Source of the DNA: Nematostella vectensis
Lineage: Eukaryota; Cnidaria; Anthozoa; Actiniaria; Edwardsiidae
Direction of reading: 5' to 3'
Assembly (NCBI RefSeq): GCF_932526225.1
Contig: NC_064038.1
Location: forward strand, 7,191,070 to 7,255,069
DNA length: 64,000 nt
Positions 21,969-33,829 of this stretch are shown piece after piece (the stretch's first letter is position 1; every line of letters begins with the position of its first letter). A program made the position numbers and the translations under genes. Below the pieces are notes generated by a model. It saw only the letters and a list, made by a program, of their open reading frames with translations, was not told where the DNA came from and made no database searches.

Positions 21969-22394
21969 TCACTCTCCCTTGGAGAAGATGTGGTGGTTTA
22001 GACGTACGGGCCGCTTGGCCGTGGTAGCGTGTGTGGTGGGGCGGGTATCTTGTTTCGTCTCACCGTGGAGGGATGATATATGAGCGATCGGCTCTGCTTG
22101 AGTGGCATGGACCGTCGGAGCCTGGGGCGAGCGTTGTTGAGGCTGTCGCTGTGGGCGTCTTGATCGCCGGTTCACCCTATGACAGTCGATGCACAGCTGG
22201 TGCGGTTTTTTGTTCCATCCGCGAGCTCCTTCGGAAAATAGCTTGAATGTCTTTTGACATCCGGGGCATGTTGCTTCCTTTGAGTGATCCGCTTGAGGGG
22301 GTCTTGGGGCTGGGTGCGGTGGGTTTGTTTTCTGTCTCTGGAAGGATGAGACGGCGGATAATGAAGAGGAGGAGGGTAGGGCGTTGCGTGTCAT
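21969..22394 (-). pseudogene. Decayed Gypsy gag C-terminal zinc-binding region
   Basis: A 141-codon frame with a CPGCQKTFKLFSEGARGW segment followed by CIDCHRVNRRSRRPQ: two CxxC pairs about 27 residues apart inside a basic, Q/P-rich region. That arrangement differs from a standard CCHC knuckle but suits nucleic-acid binding in a Gag C terminus. It immediately precedes the protease in transcription order. Confidence 0.55.
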
Positions 22395-23555
22395 TTCCTT
22401 ACTCTCTACTACGCCGTGACTTGATTTATCGGCTTTTCCAGGATACTGTCAATGCCCAGGACTAACATTCCTGTGGACTAGGTTGTGGTTTGTCAATAGG
22501 GCAATCGCCACAGCCTCAGACGCGTCGTTGGTCTTGGACTCACAGTCGGGTAAAGTGCATTCGAAGACAACCATAGCGGTGACTCAATCGTGTCATGAAG
22601 AAAACTCCTCGATTGTAGATTGTATATGGTCTTTAATAACAAACGATGATACGATTCTAGAATATAAATCGATATGTGAACCTATGAGTGGCTAGTACAT
22701 GCAATCGGCTAATAATATAACGTGATAAACTTACGATTAAGAGTCAGTATGTCTCTGTGTCTCAGAGCATAACAAGATAAGCCAGTTCAGAGTTTAAGAA
22801 ATGCCGTGAGAGACTGGGCTCATTCGGGCCAAAAGAGCGATTTCACAAGAGAGTTTGTATTGCCGTCTTGGAGAAAAATCCTTTTTACAAAACAGCTAAA
22901 AGATATGGTGAAATCATTCATTTCCACACGTGAGGACTTGATTACACTTCGTATAGAGGGAAATTTGGGATGAATTAGGCGCAAAAGGTATTTCTACGGA
23001 GCGATTTTCTGAGCACCCTGAGTCATTCCTTCACTGAAATACTGTAAAAGTTTATCTGCGAACTCCGAATCGGAGTATAAAATGCATCGGTAGAAAGTGC
23101 CGTTTCAATTTTTTTATGCCGTTAAATTCAAATCAATATTCTTCTTAGATAATTAGCAAAAATATTAATTGAATTTCGCGGACGAAAATCGTTTTGTTTT
23201 TACCTGAGGTACCAAAGTTAATTGTTGTTGCGTGTTTTCATCTGTGTTTTGCTAGCGTAAGTCGACCAAATTTAGCTCGCTAAGCAAAGTAAATCTATTC
23301 GTAAAAATTTTTATCGGGCCGTATTCATAACAAACGCGGTCGAAAGCTAAAACAATAAGTGTGCAACACATTTTCTATAATAATGAGATATTCAATATAC
23401 ATGAGAAGTGATATCTAAGTACTTATTTAGCGACAATATCTCAAAAAAATTTGTGTCCGATTTCTGGTAAATTTTCTATCATTTGTCAGACAAAGGGTAT
23501 ACACCATCACTTGTCATCAAAACATTATTAACAACAAATAGTAAACATTAAATAA
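22395..23555. other. No supported gene
   Basis: Neither the Gypsy gag N terminus nor an LTR is recognisable, and no host exon is visible. The sequence is AT-rich with scattered short frames. Confidence 0.5.
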
Positions 23556-25204
23556 AAATGTTAGGCAGCAAGGTGCTGCCTTAATAAGTCATTAAAATTT
23601 GCTTCATTCCTGATGGCAACTTGAAGAGCGTTCCAAGCCCGTATTGTTCGTGGGAAAAAGCTATAAAAGTAGCAGTTTCCTTTCACGCTTGGTTGAATAA
23701 GCAGCTGGAGTCCAGTGAACGTGTCGGCCTAGTAACCTTGTTGTTAAGATAGTCATGGAGATGTAGTGCTTATCTATCATTGATACAGTCATGAAATAGT
23801 TCCAATCTGTGCAATGCTCTCCTTGCCTATACTCGCTAGTAATGGCTTGGCCCTTTTTACGGGCACAAAATAGATGACACTTCTTAACATTGAAATGAAG
23901 CTGCTAGTTGTCAGACAATAAGCCCAACTCATTCAGATCTAATTGGAGATTTGCTTCTTCGGTCTTGTTGTCAACAACCCTATACAATTATCTGCGAAAA
24001 GGCGAACACTTGAATGCTTGATGTTACTTGCAATGTCATTAATGTAGAGTAGGAACATTAAGGACCCTAGGACCGTACTCTGAGGAACGCCTGATTTACA
24101 TGAACCGGTTGTGTGGTCTTTACATCAACAGTTACTGATTGAGTTCTGCAAGAGAGCCAGTTATCTATACATTTATACAAGTTCCCACCCACCCCATAAT
24201 ATTTGAGTTTCATTGGGAGACGCTGGTGAGGAACACTGTCAAATGCTTTACTCAGGTCCATAATTAAAATGTCAACATTATGGCCTGTATCTCTCCAACT
24301 TATGATTTTCTAGCGTGCGGTGATAATCTGGGTCTCACATGATCGCCCTTGCCTAAAACCATATTTTATATCTACCAGAATGTCATACTGCTCACAGTGC
24401 ATGATAATGTGCTTATAGATCACATGTTCATGTAGCTTACATGGAACCGCAGTCACAGAGACTGGGCGATAGTTCGCAGGGCAATGGCGATCCCCCTTCT
24501 TAAATACTGGGACGACGTTTGCCTTGCGCCAATCCGATGGCACACACCTTTGTCGTAGGGAAGTGTTGAAGATGACATGTGATATGGGCGCTATTTCGGC
24601 TGCTGCTTCTTTGAGAACTCTTAAGGGGTTTAGGTCTGGACCACTTGCTTTCTTGATGTTCAGTGTTTTAAGTAAGTAGCTCTTGGACTCCATTATTTGT
24701 AATATAGAGATGTTCTATACTCTGACATGGGGGACCTCCCATAGGTGGCATTATTTCCAGGTTTTCATTTGTGAACACTGATTGGTACTGGCGACTCAAT
24801 GCTTCAGCCTTAGACAAGCTGTCTCTAATTTGCTTGGCATCTTCCTTTAGTACTGGTATGCCCACAGTGTCTCATTTTTGGGCTTTGATATATGACCAGC
24901 ATTTCTTGCCTATGGGAGCTTTTGGTTGTTCATGTTCTTTCAAGATTGTCATGTCAAGGATGTCTCTAATATAGTTATCATGAGCTTCCTGCACCTTTTC
25001 CTTTACATGCTTCCTTGTTTGCTTAAACCTGTACCAGTCACTTTCATTTTTAGACTTTTTAGCCTTGTCATAGAGCTTTTTCTTTGACCTGATAAGTGAT
25101 TTGATTTCTTTGGTGATATATGGTAAATGGCAACGCTTCGATGTAGTTTTCTGAGGAATATGTTCCTTGACTGAGTTCAACGGGCTGAGTGAAATTTCTG
25201 CCAC
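23556..25204 (-). pseudogene. Decayed CR1/L2-type LINE ORF2
   Basis: Fragments in minus-strand order: linker helices (IRSKKKLYDKAKKSKNESDW, 25204-24872), RT fingers (KKASGPDLNPLRVLKE, WRKANVVPVFKKGDR, CPANYRPVSVTAVPCKLHEH, 24693-24310), domain A (MDLSKAFDSVPHQRLPMKL, 24261), and at about 23990 a motif reading FADN where FADD is expected. Frames change at least three times. The 3' segment runs to about 23560. The endonuclease is missing, so the copy is 5'-truncated. It lies antisense in the proposed long intron. Confidence 0.88.
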
Positions 25205-25597
25205 ATAATATCATAATATCCAATCAATAAACTATAGTGCAAGTATAGCTCCAGTACAGTCGCCCTCAAATAATGGCGATATCATTCTCGAATTTCATGA
25301 TGAATCATTACACGCCACCATCGATTCCCGTGAATGGTTAACTGTTTGGCATCTTTGTTGTGATATTTTGAACGCACAACGGTATCCGGCGATCGCTGAT
25401 TCGAGCCGAACAAAATACAAACATTCTGTTTGCCTTCTGTGGGAATTTGCTGGTCAAAGAAGATATATCTAAAGTCGAGAAACCGTGCGAGTTTTTGTCA
25501 TAACATTCCACATCCGCCATTTTGATCGTCATAGCGCGCAGTGAAATGCGTTTGCTGAAAAGTCCCTTGTTCATTAGATAAGGGGCAGTAAATGTTT
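25205..25597. other. No supported gene
   Basis: Intergenic or intronic sequence between the LINE and the inverted-repeat arm. A 78-codon minus-strand frame at 25338-25574 has no recognisable features. Confidence 0.45.
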
Positions 25598-25870
25598 ATG
25601 CCACACAGGAATAAGTCACACATGCAGTGAGAAATTATATACTGTTCGGCTGTCAGCATATTGAAGTCCACGGAACGACTGAAAGCATGTCAATCATTAT
25701 AATCACGCGTGTAGCTTGTCATGCGCACTAGCAGTATAACAAGTTAGTGTGTGACATTGGTAGCCGTAGCAGCATTGTAAACATTACGTAGGTCACGGTA
25801 GCCCAAGGGGAACAAACAGACAGGGTAGTTCGTTCCTCGGACGTGGCTGTTTGGAGGGGAGGGGGAAAGT
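25598..25870. repeat. Left arm of a long inverted repeat
   Basis: It is the approximate reverse complement of 30770-31345: GGAATAAGTCACACATG, CGGCTGTCAGC, GAAGTCCACGGAAC, TGCGCACTAGCAGT, ACAAGTTAGTGTGTGACA and TAGTTCGTTCCTCGGACG recur in reverse order and orientation. The right arm has about 318 extra bases in its middle. The arms are about 4.9 kb apart and enclose the pentraxin exons at 26086-27713. Confidence 0.85.
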
Positions 25871-26085
25871 GCCCTTTGTTCTCTGTTGATGAATCGGAAA
25901 GTTCCCCAAAACAGCTCATAGAAAAATTGCCAGGAAAAACAATATGTAGAAAAAGCAGTGTTCCCTTGTTCCCTGTCAGCTCCGTTGTCCATTGTCAGCC
26001 CGGTGTCTCCTGAGAATCATTGAAAAGGTTCTTGGATCACGCAGGTTTCTATAAATATCTCTATATTATTCCTTTTGTTTTTCAG

Positions 26086-26329
26086 TCCCGTCTGCTGTTG
26101 GATGCGTATTGCACTTCGCTACCAAAAGTACATCCAACTATATCCAACTCGACCAGCCGTTTGGTTGGACAGAAGTCTTTTCAGTATCAGTTTGGCTGAA
26201 AATGGTCGCAGATGACGATATAAACCCCGCAACAATACTCTCTTACTCAACGGCCTCGAACTTGGATGCACTGTCCATTGGAATAAAGAAGGATGGTTCT
26301 GCGGAGATCGCGTTTGGTGGGGCAGGAGC
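26086..26329 (+). CDS. Pentraxin/LamG-like domain, first exon (copy 2)
   Basis: A 244-base exon with a TTTTTCAG acceptor and a GTAAGT donor. It begins with two bases that complete a codon (phase 1) and ends with two bases of the next (phase 2). It encodes the first half of a pentraxin/LamG beta-sandwich: GCVLHFATKSTSNYIQLDQ, VFSVSVWLKMVADD, ATILSYST and a DALSIGIKKDGSAEIAF strand pair. The incoming phase matches the EGF exon ending at 15070. After splicing it reads in frame into 27323-27713. Role inferred: glycan- or protein-binding module of a secreted EGF-pentraxin protein. Confidence 0.82.
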
Positions 26330-27322
26330 GTAAGTACATACACCAATGGTTCGCTCTGTGTCCGAGGGGGGGAGGGGGGGGGGGGGAGGGGGATTGCCAT
26401 GTTTATACCATCTACACGGTCACCCCAGATAAAGTATCGACGATCAAACAACAAATATTTTTAAGTTAAGCAAGAGTTGTCTCGCAGTTGTCTCGGCCAG
26501 TTTTCAAATGCGACAAACGGACGCCTATTTTGTATGACACTTTTGCTCACACAATTGCTATATCCTCGATAACTAAGCCAATCGCACCTTTGATTAACGG
26601 AATAGTACGGTAGATGCGTAAGACAAGTAAGTCAAAGGGGAGGCATTGTATTCCGAAAAGGATGTATCAAATGCCGCTACGCTTCGTGAGGGCACGCAGA
26701 TAAACGGAGTAAAAGAAATGATCTACTTTATACCTTAATTTTTCGAGTAAGCGCCGCAGCATTTATTTAATATTACATGTCCCAGTCAAGGCGCTTATTG
26801 GACAGGCGCTTTCTTACAACGTGCAGTGACTAAAAAATCTCCCAATAACCAGAACATACAGTACAGAAATTAAACATAACCCACACGGATCTATTCCAAT
26901 CCCGTTCCCAGAGCCCACGTGACTTTGTGCCAGTGGCTCTGGGGACGAGATTGGATCTAGTCTAACGTTGTTAAATTCAGTTTGAATTCCGGTGCTGAGA
27001 ATGCACTAAATTTAATTATTTTCTTATCAGAAACTAGAAGACAAGTATTTTGATTCTTAGTTTCCCGCATGATTTTCTCTAACTGGAAATTTCGAAAAGG
27101 ACAAAGGATCATTTTTGTTTTAGAGGAGAACCACCTTTTGTTTTGGAATTTTTCTAGTGGTCTTACATCATAAAAACAATAGAATCCGAGGTGATTATTG
27201 TATCACTTTAAGTATCCTCTCCCGATGGTAAAAATACGGAAAACGTGCTACAAGATCGCGCTGTGTGTGTTTAGTAGATATAATCTACTACATCTCTCTA
27301 TCTTCATTTTTGTTGTTTTCAG
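26330..27322. other. Intron of pentraxin copy 2
   Basis: A 993-base GT-AG intron between the two halves of the domain. It contains a poly-G run near 26367-26390 and AT-rich filler. No nested gene is visible. Confidence 0.7.
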
Positions 27323-27713
27323 TACACTAGAAACTGGCTTTACCCATGACAATACTTGGCAGCATCTAGTGTTTTTGTATGGAAATAGAAGGTTCCAAGT
27401 TTACAAGAACAATGTCTTACAAGAGGAGAAAGTAGTTTCAGGTGTCGCTGCCTCAGACCCGGCAGGTAGTATCTTAGTGATTGGTCAACATCAAGGATCT
27501 CTTGGAGGAAGCTTTGACTCTTCGAAGTTGTTCTACGGCTACATGGCGAACCTTAATTACTGGGGATACGCAATTGATGACTGGGCAAGGGGGCAAGCGC
27601 ACACACAGGGATGTGCAGGGTCTCTATCTTCAGCAAACTTGAAATGGGAGACAATTACCGGTAAAACTCTTTTGGGCAACATACAACCACAATGCGCGAT
27701 AACATGCCCTTAA
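27323..27713 (+). CDS. Pentraxin/LamG-like domain, terminal exon (copy 2)
   Basis: A 391-base terminal exon, with acceptor TTGTTTTCAG and stop TAA at 27711-27713. Motifs: NTWQHLVFLYGNRRFQVYKN, GQHQGSLGGSFDSSKLFYGY, MANLNYW and PQCAITCP. It is very close to copy 1 in the first 70 codons and shares about 70 bases of 3' flank with it. It differs most just after MANLNYW, the segment that in pentraxins leads to the last strands. Six-base polyadenylation-type AATAAA signals occur near 28082. Cysteines in QGCAGS and in the tail could form the intradomain bond, replacing the missing signature cysteine (inference). Confidence 0.85.
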
Positions 27714-28374
27714 ACGTCAAAACGGTTTGATTGACAATGCACTGTTCTCATACGAGAAATTGGCGTTCACGATTTCCTCCTCTAGGCACCAAACATTTGA
27801 TTATCTGACGGGGAAGCTGGTTCTTTTTGTGAAAATATTATCCATCATCTGTCTTCGTGAATTCACGGTATCAGCTTGTTTGTCTGGTTAGGGAATTTGG
27901 CTCGCTCGTTATTCTCAGTAAAAAAACTCAGGTTAATCCCGGTCCCGTACTCGTGTTAATAGGATGTATTCCCTATATAAAAGGGTTTTAGTCGATTATA
28001 ATAGTAACAAGGTACCGTCAATTGTATATTATCTCGCTCCAATATATTACACGAACTCAAAACAGCACCAGCATTGCTGGCAATAAAAAATTGAGGCAAA
28101 AATGTTGGCCATTTGTTGAAGCTGTTGGCAAACATTTCGCCAGCATTACTGACTCACTAATCAGGGAGGTAGCTAGCACGGGGTGTGTGTGTGGCGGGGG
28201 GGGGGGGGGGGGGAATTGGCGCCACCTCAGCCCACCCCCCTATGTCAATACAAGGATTGACGGAGGCTTACCAGCCTGGTAAAGTTGCAGCTCAAAACTG
28301 TATGATTTCTTTGGAGAAGAAAATTTGTAAGCATGCTTGATAAGTTCATTAAATAATAGCAAGCATAAAGTTAC
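27714..28374. other. 3' flank of pentraxin copy 2
   Basis: The first 68 bases are conserved with the flank of copy 1 and are probably 3' UTR. There is an AATAAA at 28082-28087 and a poly-G run at 28195-28213. No other gene is present. Confidence 0.6.
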
Positions 28375-28550
28375 GCCTAGTGCACACATAGGAGCGCGCA
28401 CTCTTTTAAGCCCGACATAACGACATGGACATAATGGCATATGTCGTTATATGTTGGGCTTATTTCAAAATGTCGAACCATTCACACTTGAACATATAAA
28501 CATAGGAGTGCGCGCGCCTATGTCATTATGTCACTAGTGTGCACCAGGCA
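28375..28550. mobile_element. MITE-like inverted-repeat element, copy 2
   Basis: A shorter relative (176 bp) of the element at 1577-1813, with matching ends (GCCTAGTGCACAC; CACTAGTGTGCACCAGGC) and the shared internal CTCTTTTAAGCCCGACATAA and AATGTCGAACCATTCACACT. The central A/T-rich part and part of the left inverted repeat are missing. Confidence 0.8.
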
Positions 28551-29137
28551 TTAGTTAATCAGACTTGCGTGACAATGTTGTTTAAATTTTGCTTTGAATT
28601 CTCTCATGGCTTTAAGTTTTCATTGTTTTATTTATTAAATAGACTCCAGGCATTTTCATGGTAGCGGGTTTTGATTTTTACCATAATTCAAGCCGATTTA
28701 TTTCCTAACTGAAATGAACATCTCATTCATTTCGGGATTCATTGCCTACGTAACCACGTGTCACGCAAGTCACGTGTCACGCAAGCCACGTGTCACGCAA
28801 GCCACGTGCCACGCAAGCCACGTGTCGAGCAAGTCAGGTCCACGTGCTTTAAGGAGAGGGGGGCTTTAAGGAAAAACAACATAGAATGCCGAATACATGT
28901 AAATTATGTGCATGCTTCGACTTATGTCTTATTTTGTGCTGTAGAAAGGCGATCAACTCTAAAGTTATTATCGAATGACATGGATGCATACCATAAATGC
29001 AGGATTTGTAAAAACAAAGGTGTTGGAATAACGATACGTAGGTTGTATTTTTATTATATTTATCATAAATGCCAATCCTAGCACAAGAACGCATGAAGAT
29101 ATTAAAACTCACCAAAATCAACACGATGTTCTTTTTT
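28551..29137. repeat. Dispersed repeat attached to the MITE, copy 2
   Basis: Collinear with 1814-2360. It carries an expanded run of five CACGTGTCACGCAAG-type 15-16-base repeats at 28755-28838 against two in the other copy. The match breaks at about 29137, just before the 16-bp minisatellite, and the GC-rich end of the repeat family reappears only at 30155, in the opposite orientation to copy 1. Confidence 0.78.
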
Positions 29138-29145
29138 TGGTAATT

Positions 29146-29947
29146 GAGCCCCTCCATCCATGATCCCTCCATCCATGATCCCCTCCATCCATGATCCCCT
29201 TCATCCATGAACCCCTCCATCCATGATCCCCCCATCCATGATCCCCTCCATCCATGATCCCCTCCATCCATGATCCCCTCCATCCATGATCCCTCCATCC
29301 ATGATCCCCTCCATCCATGATCCCCTCCATCCATGATCCCCTCCATCCATGATCCCCTCCATCCATGATCCCCCCATCCATGATCCCCTCCATCCATGAT
29401 CCCCCCATCCGTGATCCCCTCCATCCATGATCCCTCCATCCATCATCCCCTCCATCCATGATCCCCTCCATTCATGACCCATCCATCCATGATCCCTCCA
29501 TCCATGATCCCCTCCATCCATGATCCCCTCCATCCATGATCCCCTCCATCCATGATCCCCCCATCCATGATCCCCTACATCCATGATCCCCTCCATCCAT
29601 GATCCCCCATTCCATGATCCCCCATCCATGATCCCCTCCATCCATGATCCCCTCCATCCATGATCCCTCCATCCATGATCCCTCCATCCATGATCCCCTC
29701 CATCCATGATCCCCTCTATCCATGATCCCCCCATCCATGATCCCCAACATCCATGATCCCCCCATCCATGATCCCCAATATCCATGATCCCCCACCCATG
29801 ATCCCCCATCCATGATCCCCTCCATCCATGATCCCTCCATTCATGATCCCCTCCATCCATGATCCCCCCATCCATGATCCCTCCATCCATGATCCCCTCC
29901 ATCCATGGTCCCCTCCATCCATGATCCCCCATCCATGATCCCCCCAT
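29146..29947. repeat. 16-bp minisatellite, about fifty copies
   Basis: Runs of CATCCATGATCCCCTC with 14- and 15-base variants that lose one or two C or T residues. On the minus strand the array reads as W-M-E-G and D-H-G repeats in several frames, because 14-, 15- and 16-base units shift frame. The long ORFs (up to 274 codons) are therefore repeat artefacts. Isolated unit-like motifs also occur at 4345-4455. Confidence 0.95.
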
Positions 29948-30073
29948 GAATGTTAGTAGATCTCCTCTAGTTGACTTTATCCTTAAGTCACAAAATTTGA
30001 GGCAAAATAAATAATCATCGCACAATCGACAAGAACTTTTTCCCTTGCTCCGTGCTTGTATTTAGTCGCCATT

Positions 30074-30232
30074 ACGGGGCCGAGTGAGGCCTGGGAGTCG
30101 CGCTGCTGACTGACTGGCTGGCTGGCTGGCTGGCGAGTGATGACCACAAAAACCAAGTCGCATACCTATACCATATTTCTATGCCTATGGAGCTACGCGC
30201 GCGGCCTGCGTCCGCGCTTGGCTCCGCTATAA
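30074..30232 (+). repeat. SINE-like dispersed repeat, copy 3
   Basis: Same organisation as 19363-19507: GGCCGAGTGAGGCCTGG, a CTGGCTGG microsatellite run, GATGACCACAAAAACCAAGT, then CTATGCCTATGGAGCT and the GC-rich CGCGCGCGGCCTGCG end followed by CCGCTA. The CTGG expansion is specific to this copy. Confidence 0.75.
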
Positions 30233-30769
30233 CGAGTAAAGGAAAAAAGGTAAAATTAGCCCAACAAGGAAACTTGCCTAGCTAATCTATAATGTTCAAT
30301 GGCTTGTGTCTCACTAACCTTCAAATATTGTTTTGGTTTCTTTAGAGAGGGCGGCTTTTCTTCCTTGCCCTGTAGTATTCCAAACAACTAGACGAGTGTT
30401 CTAGTCAAAGCGGTTTTCAAATTTTCCTCCGATGATCCTTTTTGCGATGATCGGAGACCGTGTTCTCAATTCACTTTTACGGGAGTCATAGCGGTCTTTC
30501 TTCTAGATCTTCCCCCGACCTGTTGTGCTTGGTCGAAGCCCGGGTTCTAACACCACTTGTAACAACGAGATTAGACTGTAGTTGGGGGCGGTACAGTACC
30601 GGGCTTTACTTCGCTGTTACCAACTGGAGTTTTACAAGATCTGACTGCGGCTTCTACCGCACCCCTTTTTATACGGTCCTACCACGGCGTCCCTTAAGTA
30701 ATCCGACACTGACAGCCATGGAAAGCTTTTAGCTCTGTTTTAACAAGGTTTCAGCCAATGGGCGTCCGA
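30233..30769. other. No supported gene
   Basis: Only short frames are visible, including a 90-codon plus-strand frame at 30460-30732 without recognisable motifs. Confidence 0.45.
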
Positions 30770-31345
30770 GGAACGAACTACCCCCCCATGGGTGTGTCGG
30801 TTTGTTACCCTTGGGCTACCGTGACTTACGTAATGTTTACATGTTGCTACTGACTACGGTTGTCACACACTAACTTGTCACACTGCTAGTGCGCATGGCA
30901 AGATACACACATGAATATAATGATTGACAAGATTCCAATCATTTTTGCACTCAAAATCTTAAAATGTACTGAAACATAATTTCATCGACGGCTAGGTCTG
31001 GAGCTTACTTAGGGTAAACCTTGTGTGAACTCAGACCTAACTTTCCTTATGTAGTTAACGGATACAGGACTAAAACAAATGCTCAAAACTCTGTTCTCCA
31101 GTACCACTTGAAAAGGGACGCGGTACGCCCATAAGTTTCCCGAGCAAAAGGTCAATCTGCTAAAAATATGAACTGCTTGGCTAAGCAATTTCTATGTGAA
31201 CGTTTTAGATTTTCCTGTCAAACGCAATAGGTTAGCTAAACAAAATGCTTTTAGTTGTTCCGTGGACTTCAATAAGCTGACAGCCGATCAGTGTATAATT
31301 TCTAGATGCTAAATATCACTCACTACATGTGTGACTTATTCCTGC
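30770..31345. repeat. Right arm of a long inverted repeat
   Basis: Approximate reverse complement of 25598-25870, with about 318 additional bases at 30945-31262 that the left arm lacks. Outer and inner blocks pair in the same order, so the two arms derive from one sequence. No transposase frame lies between them. Confidence 0.85.
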
Positions 31346-31360
31346 GTGACATTAAGCGAT

Positions 31361-32407
31361 TTTGTTTGTAATTGCGTTTCCAACCTCATGAGGCGATGCC
31401 CAAATCCAACTGAGCAATGATTGAAATCCATTGTATCCCATTTCCAAATGTTGACAACAAAAATAATAACAATAAAAATAAAAAATAAATTCACGCAGTG
31501 CTAAAGTTTAAAATGAGGAACACGTAACAATCCGATAAATCAATTGTATCTAAGTTCTAGCAGACTGCAAAATGTGGTGTGTTTGCGTTTATTCGTCAAG
31601 GTGATATTAATTGCCTTTATTAGGAAAACGTTATTGGTCTTCGGTAAAATTAATGAAATAAAATCCTTGTCTATTTGCAGTGAACGCAGGGAACTTTAGA
31701 TTCAACAGTATGAGGAAAAAATGGAGCAGAAAAGATCGTTGACACATTAGGTAAGTAATCGTTTTACAGAAATTGATTGCAACCGATTTCGAATCGATAG
31801 GCTACCACTATTCGCGCAACATGTTTTTAATGTAAGTTTGCTAATTTTTCATCAGATTCTATTGCTTTACAAAATTTCTTTTCGCGTAAGTACAAAATTA
31901 GCATAAATTTCCTAAGACGTTATGAACACACCCCCAATAACAACTTTCGGGCTGCTAGATAAACACGACTTGCTTTTGAGTAAATTTAGTTTTGAAAAAA
32001 GTGAATAGGTGGCCTTGTCAGGTAAAAAAAGGCTTTTTGAACAAACAAGCAAACAGAAATGTGTGATAATTCAAGCGTTTCAGAATATACTAGCACAGCT
32101 TAACGAGTGCTTTTTGAAGTATCCATACAGAAACCTCAGTTTTATTGCAGAAGAGTTTAAGGCGTTTTACGAATTATATTATTTATTGCAATGTGATCAA
32201 AATATGGTCCATTGCTCACGGATGTGACAAAAAAATCCATTTGTAAGTCATCTATAATCTATCCCTTTCGCACGAAACATGAGTAAAAAGTAAAATATTC
32301 AGGTCAAATCTCGATTTACTTAAAAAGACACCAACTACCAAAAAAAAAAAAGCGAAAATGAAAAGAGAACAACATAAATGAATACCTAGCAGTTTATAAG
32401 TTAACAA
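31361..32407 (+). repeat. Exon-bearing tandem repeat, locus 2 unit D
   Basis: It begins within the middle block (TTTTGTTTGTAATTGCGTTTCCA) and continues through the AATGTGGTGTGTTTGCG block, the GTAAGT site (31751), and the frame 32009-32227 containing CVIIQAFQNILAQLNEC, YPYRNLSFIAEEFKAFYELY and DQNMVHCSRM. That frame is the longest version of this peptide in the window. The initial block of the unit is missing. Compared with unit B there is a gap at the AT-rich spacer near 31870. Confidence 0.7.
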
Positions 32408-33092
32408 AGCTAGCCGTCTAGTTCCAACCGAAAGTGAAGTACAGGAAACTAAACAATTTCATCCGTGGATGAGTTACTTGAATTACACAACCCACGCGAA
32501 TAGCGATCCTATTGAATTGCGTGTATTGAATTGTATATGTAATTGCGTGTCCAGCCTCCTCAGGCGATGCTCAAATCCAACGGAGCAATGATTAGAATCC
32601 ATTGTATCCCATTTCCAGATGGTGCGAATCCCCTCCAATATGAGCAACTCATCAATTTATGCCATATTGGTCGAAATAGGGATGTTGAAAATGGTGCACA
32701 CTTTGATATAAAAATAATTCACGCAGTGCTTAGTTTAATAGTTGTCTGTTGTAGCAGACTGTAAGATGTGGTGTGTTTGCATTTATTTGTCAAGGTGGTA
32801 TTAATTGCCTCTATTAGGAAAACTTTATAGGTCTTTGTTATTAATGAAATGAAATCCTAGTCTATTTGCTCATTCGCAGTGAACGTTAGATTCAACATTG
32901 CTCACGGATGTGACAAAAAAATCCATTTGTTAGTCATCTATAATCTATCCCTTTCGCACGAAACATGAGTAAAAAGTAAAATTTTCAGGTCAAATCTCGA
33001 TTTACTTAAAAAGACACCAACTACCAAAAAAAAAAACCAAAAAGGAAAAGAGAACAACATAAATGAATACCTAGCAGTTTATAAGTAAACAA
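32408..33092 (+). repeat. Exon-bearing tandem repeat, locus 2 unit E1
   Basis: It starts at AGCTAGCCGTCTAG. Its 73-codon frame at 32543-32764 contains MIRIHCIPFPDGANPLQYEQ and NLCHIGRNRDVENGAHFDIK, the best-conserved peptide of the family. The GTAAGT and AKKLFEQ blocks are deleted: the unit jumps from the GAACGTTAGATTCAAC block directly to TTGCTCACGGATGTGAC at 32897. Confidence 0.7.
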
Positions 33093-33650
33093 AGCTAGCC
33101 GAAAGTGAAGTACAGGGAACTAAACAATTTCATCCGTGGATGAGTTACTTGAATTACACAACCCACGCGAATAGCGATCCTATTGAATTTGTATGTAATT
33201 GCGTGTCCAACCTCCTCAGGCGATGCTCAAATCCAACGGAGCAATGATTAGAATCCATTGTATCCCATTTCCAGATGGTGCGAATCCCCTCCGATATGAG
33301 CAACTCATCAATTTATGCCATATTGGTCGAAATAGGGATGTTGAAAATGGTGTACACTTTGATATAAAAAATAATTCACGCAGTGCTTAGTTTAATAGTT
33401 GTCTACTCGAAGCAATCCGATTAATCAAATGTATGTAAGTTGTAGCAGACTGTAAAATGTGGTGTGTTTGCGTTTATTTGTCAAGGTGGTATTAATTGCC
33501 TCTATTAGGAAAACTTTATAGGTCTTTGTTATTAATGAAATGAAATCCTCGTCTATTTGCTCATTCGCAGTGAACGTTAGATTCAACAGTCTGAGGCGAA
33601 AATGGAGCAGGAAAGATCGTTGACACATTAGGTAAGTAATCGTTTTATGC
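33093..33650 (+). repeat. Exon-bearing tandem repeat, locus 2 unit E2
   Basis: Nearly identical to E1 over 33110-33590, with the same FPDGANPL frame (33199-33390), so E1 and E2 arose by a recent duplication. It ends at the GTAAGTAATCGTTTTA site (33632). The 33425-33652 minus-strand frame is a shadow. Confidence 0.7.
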
Positions 33651-33829
33651 AATCAAAAGGCAAGGCCTTTGCCGATTCGTGGATAATAAAATGGTAATTT
33701 GGGACATAAGCTTTGTTTTGGTGCATTTTAACAACACTTTAGGTTAAAATGGTATGTAGAGTATGGACCAAACCAATAAATTTCTTGGCTTTATGTGGTT
33801 TTATTGATACATAGGGTATTTTGTCTTAG

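Noticed and set aside
29201-30025. 274-codon minus-strand frame rich in M-E-G and D-H-G-W repeats
   Set aside because: It is the 16-bp minisatellite read through; mixed 14-, 15- and 16-base units open several frames at once, and there is no domain or start context.
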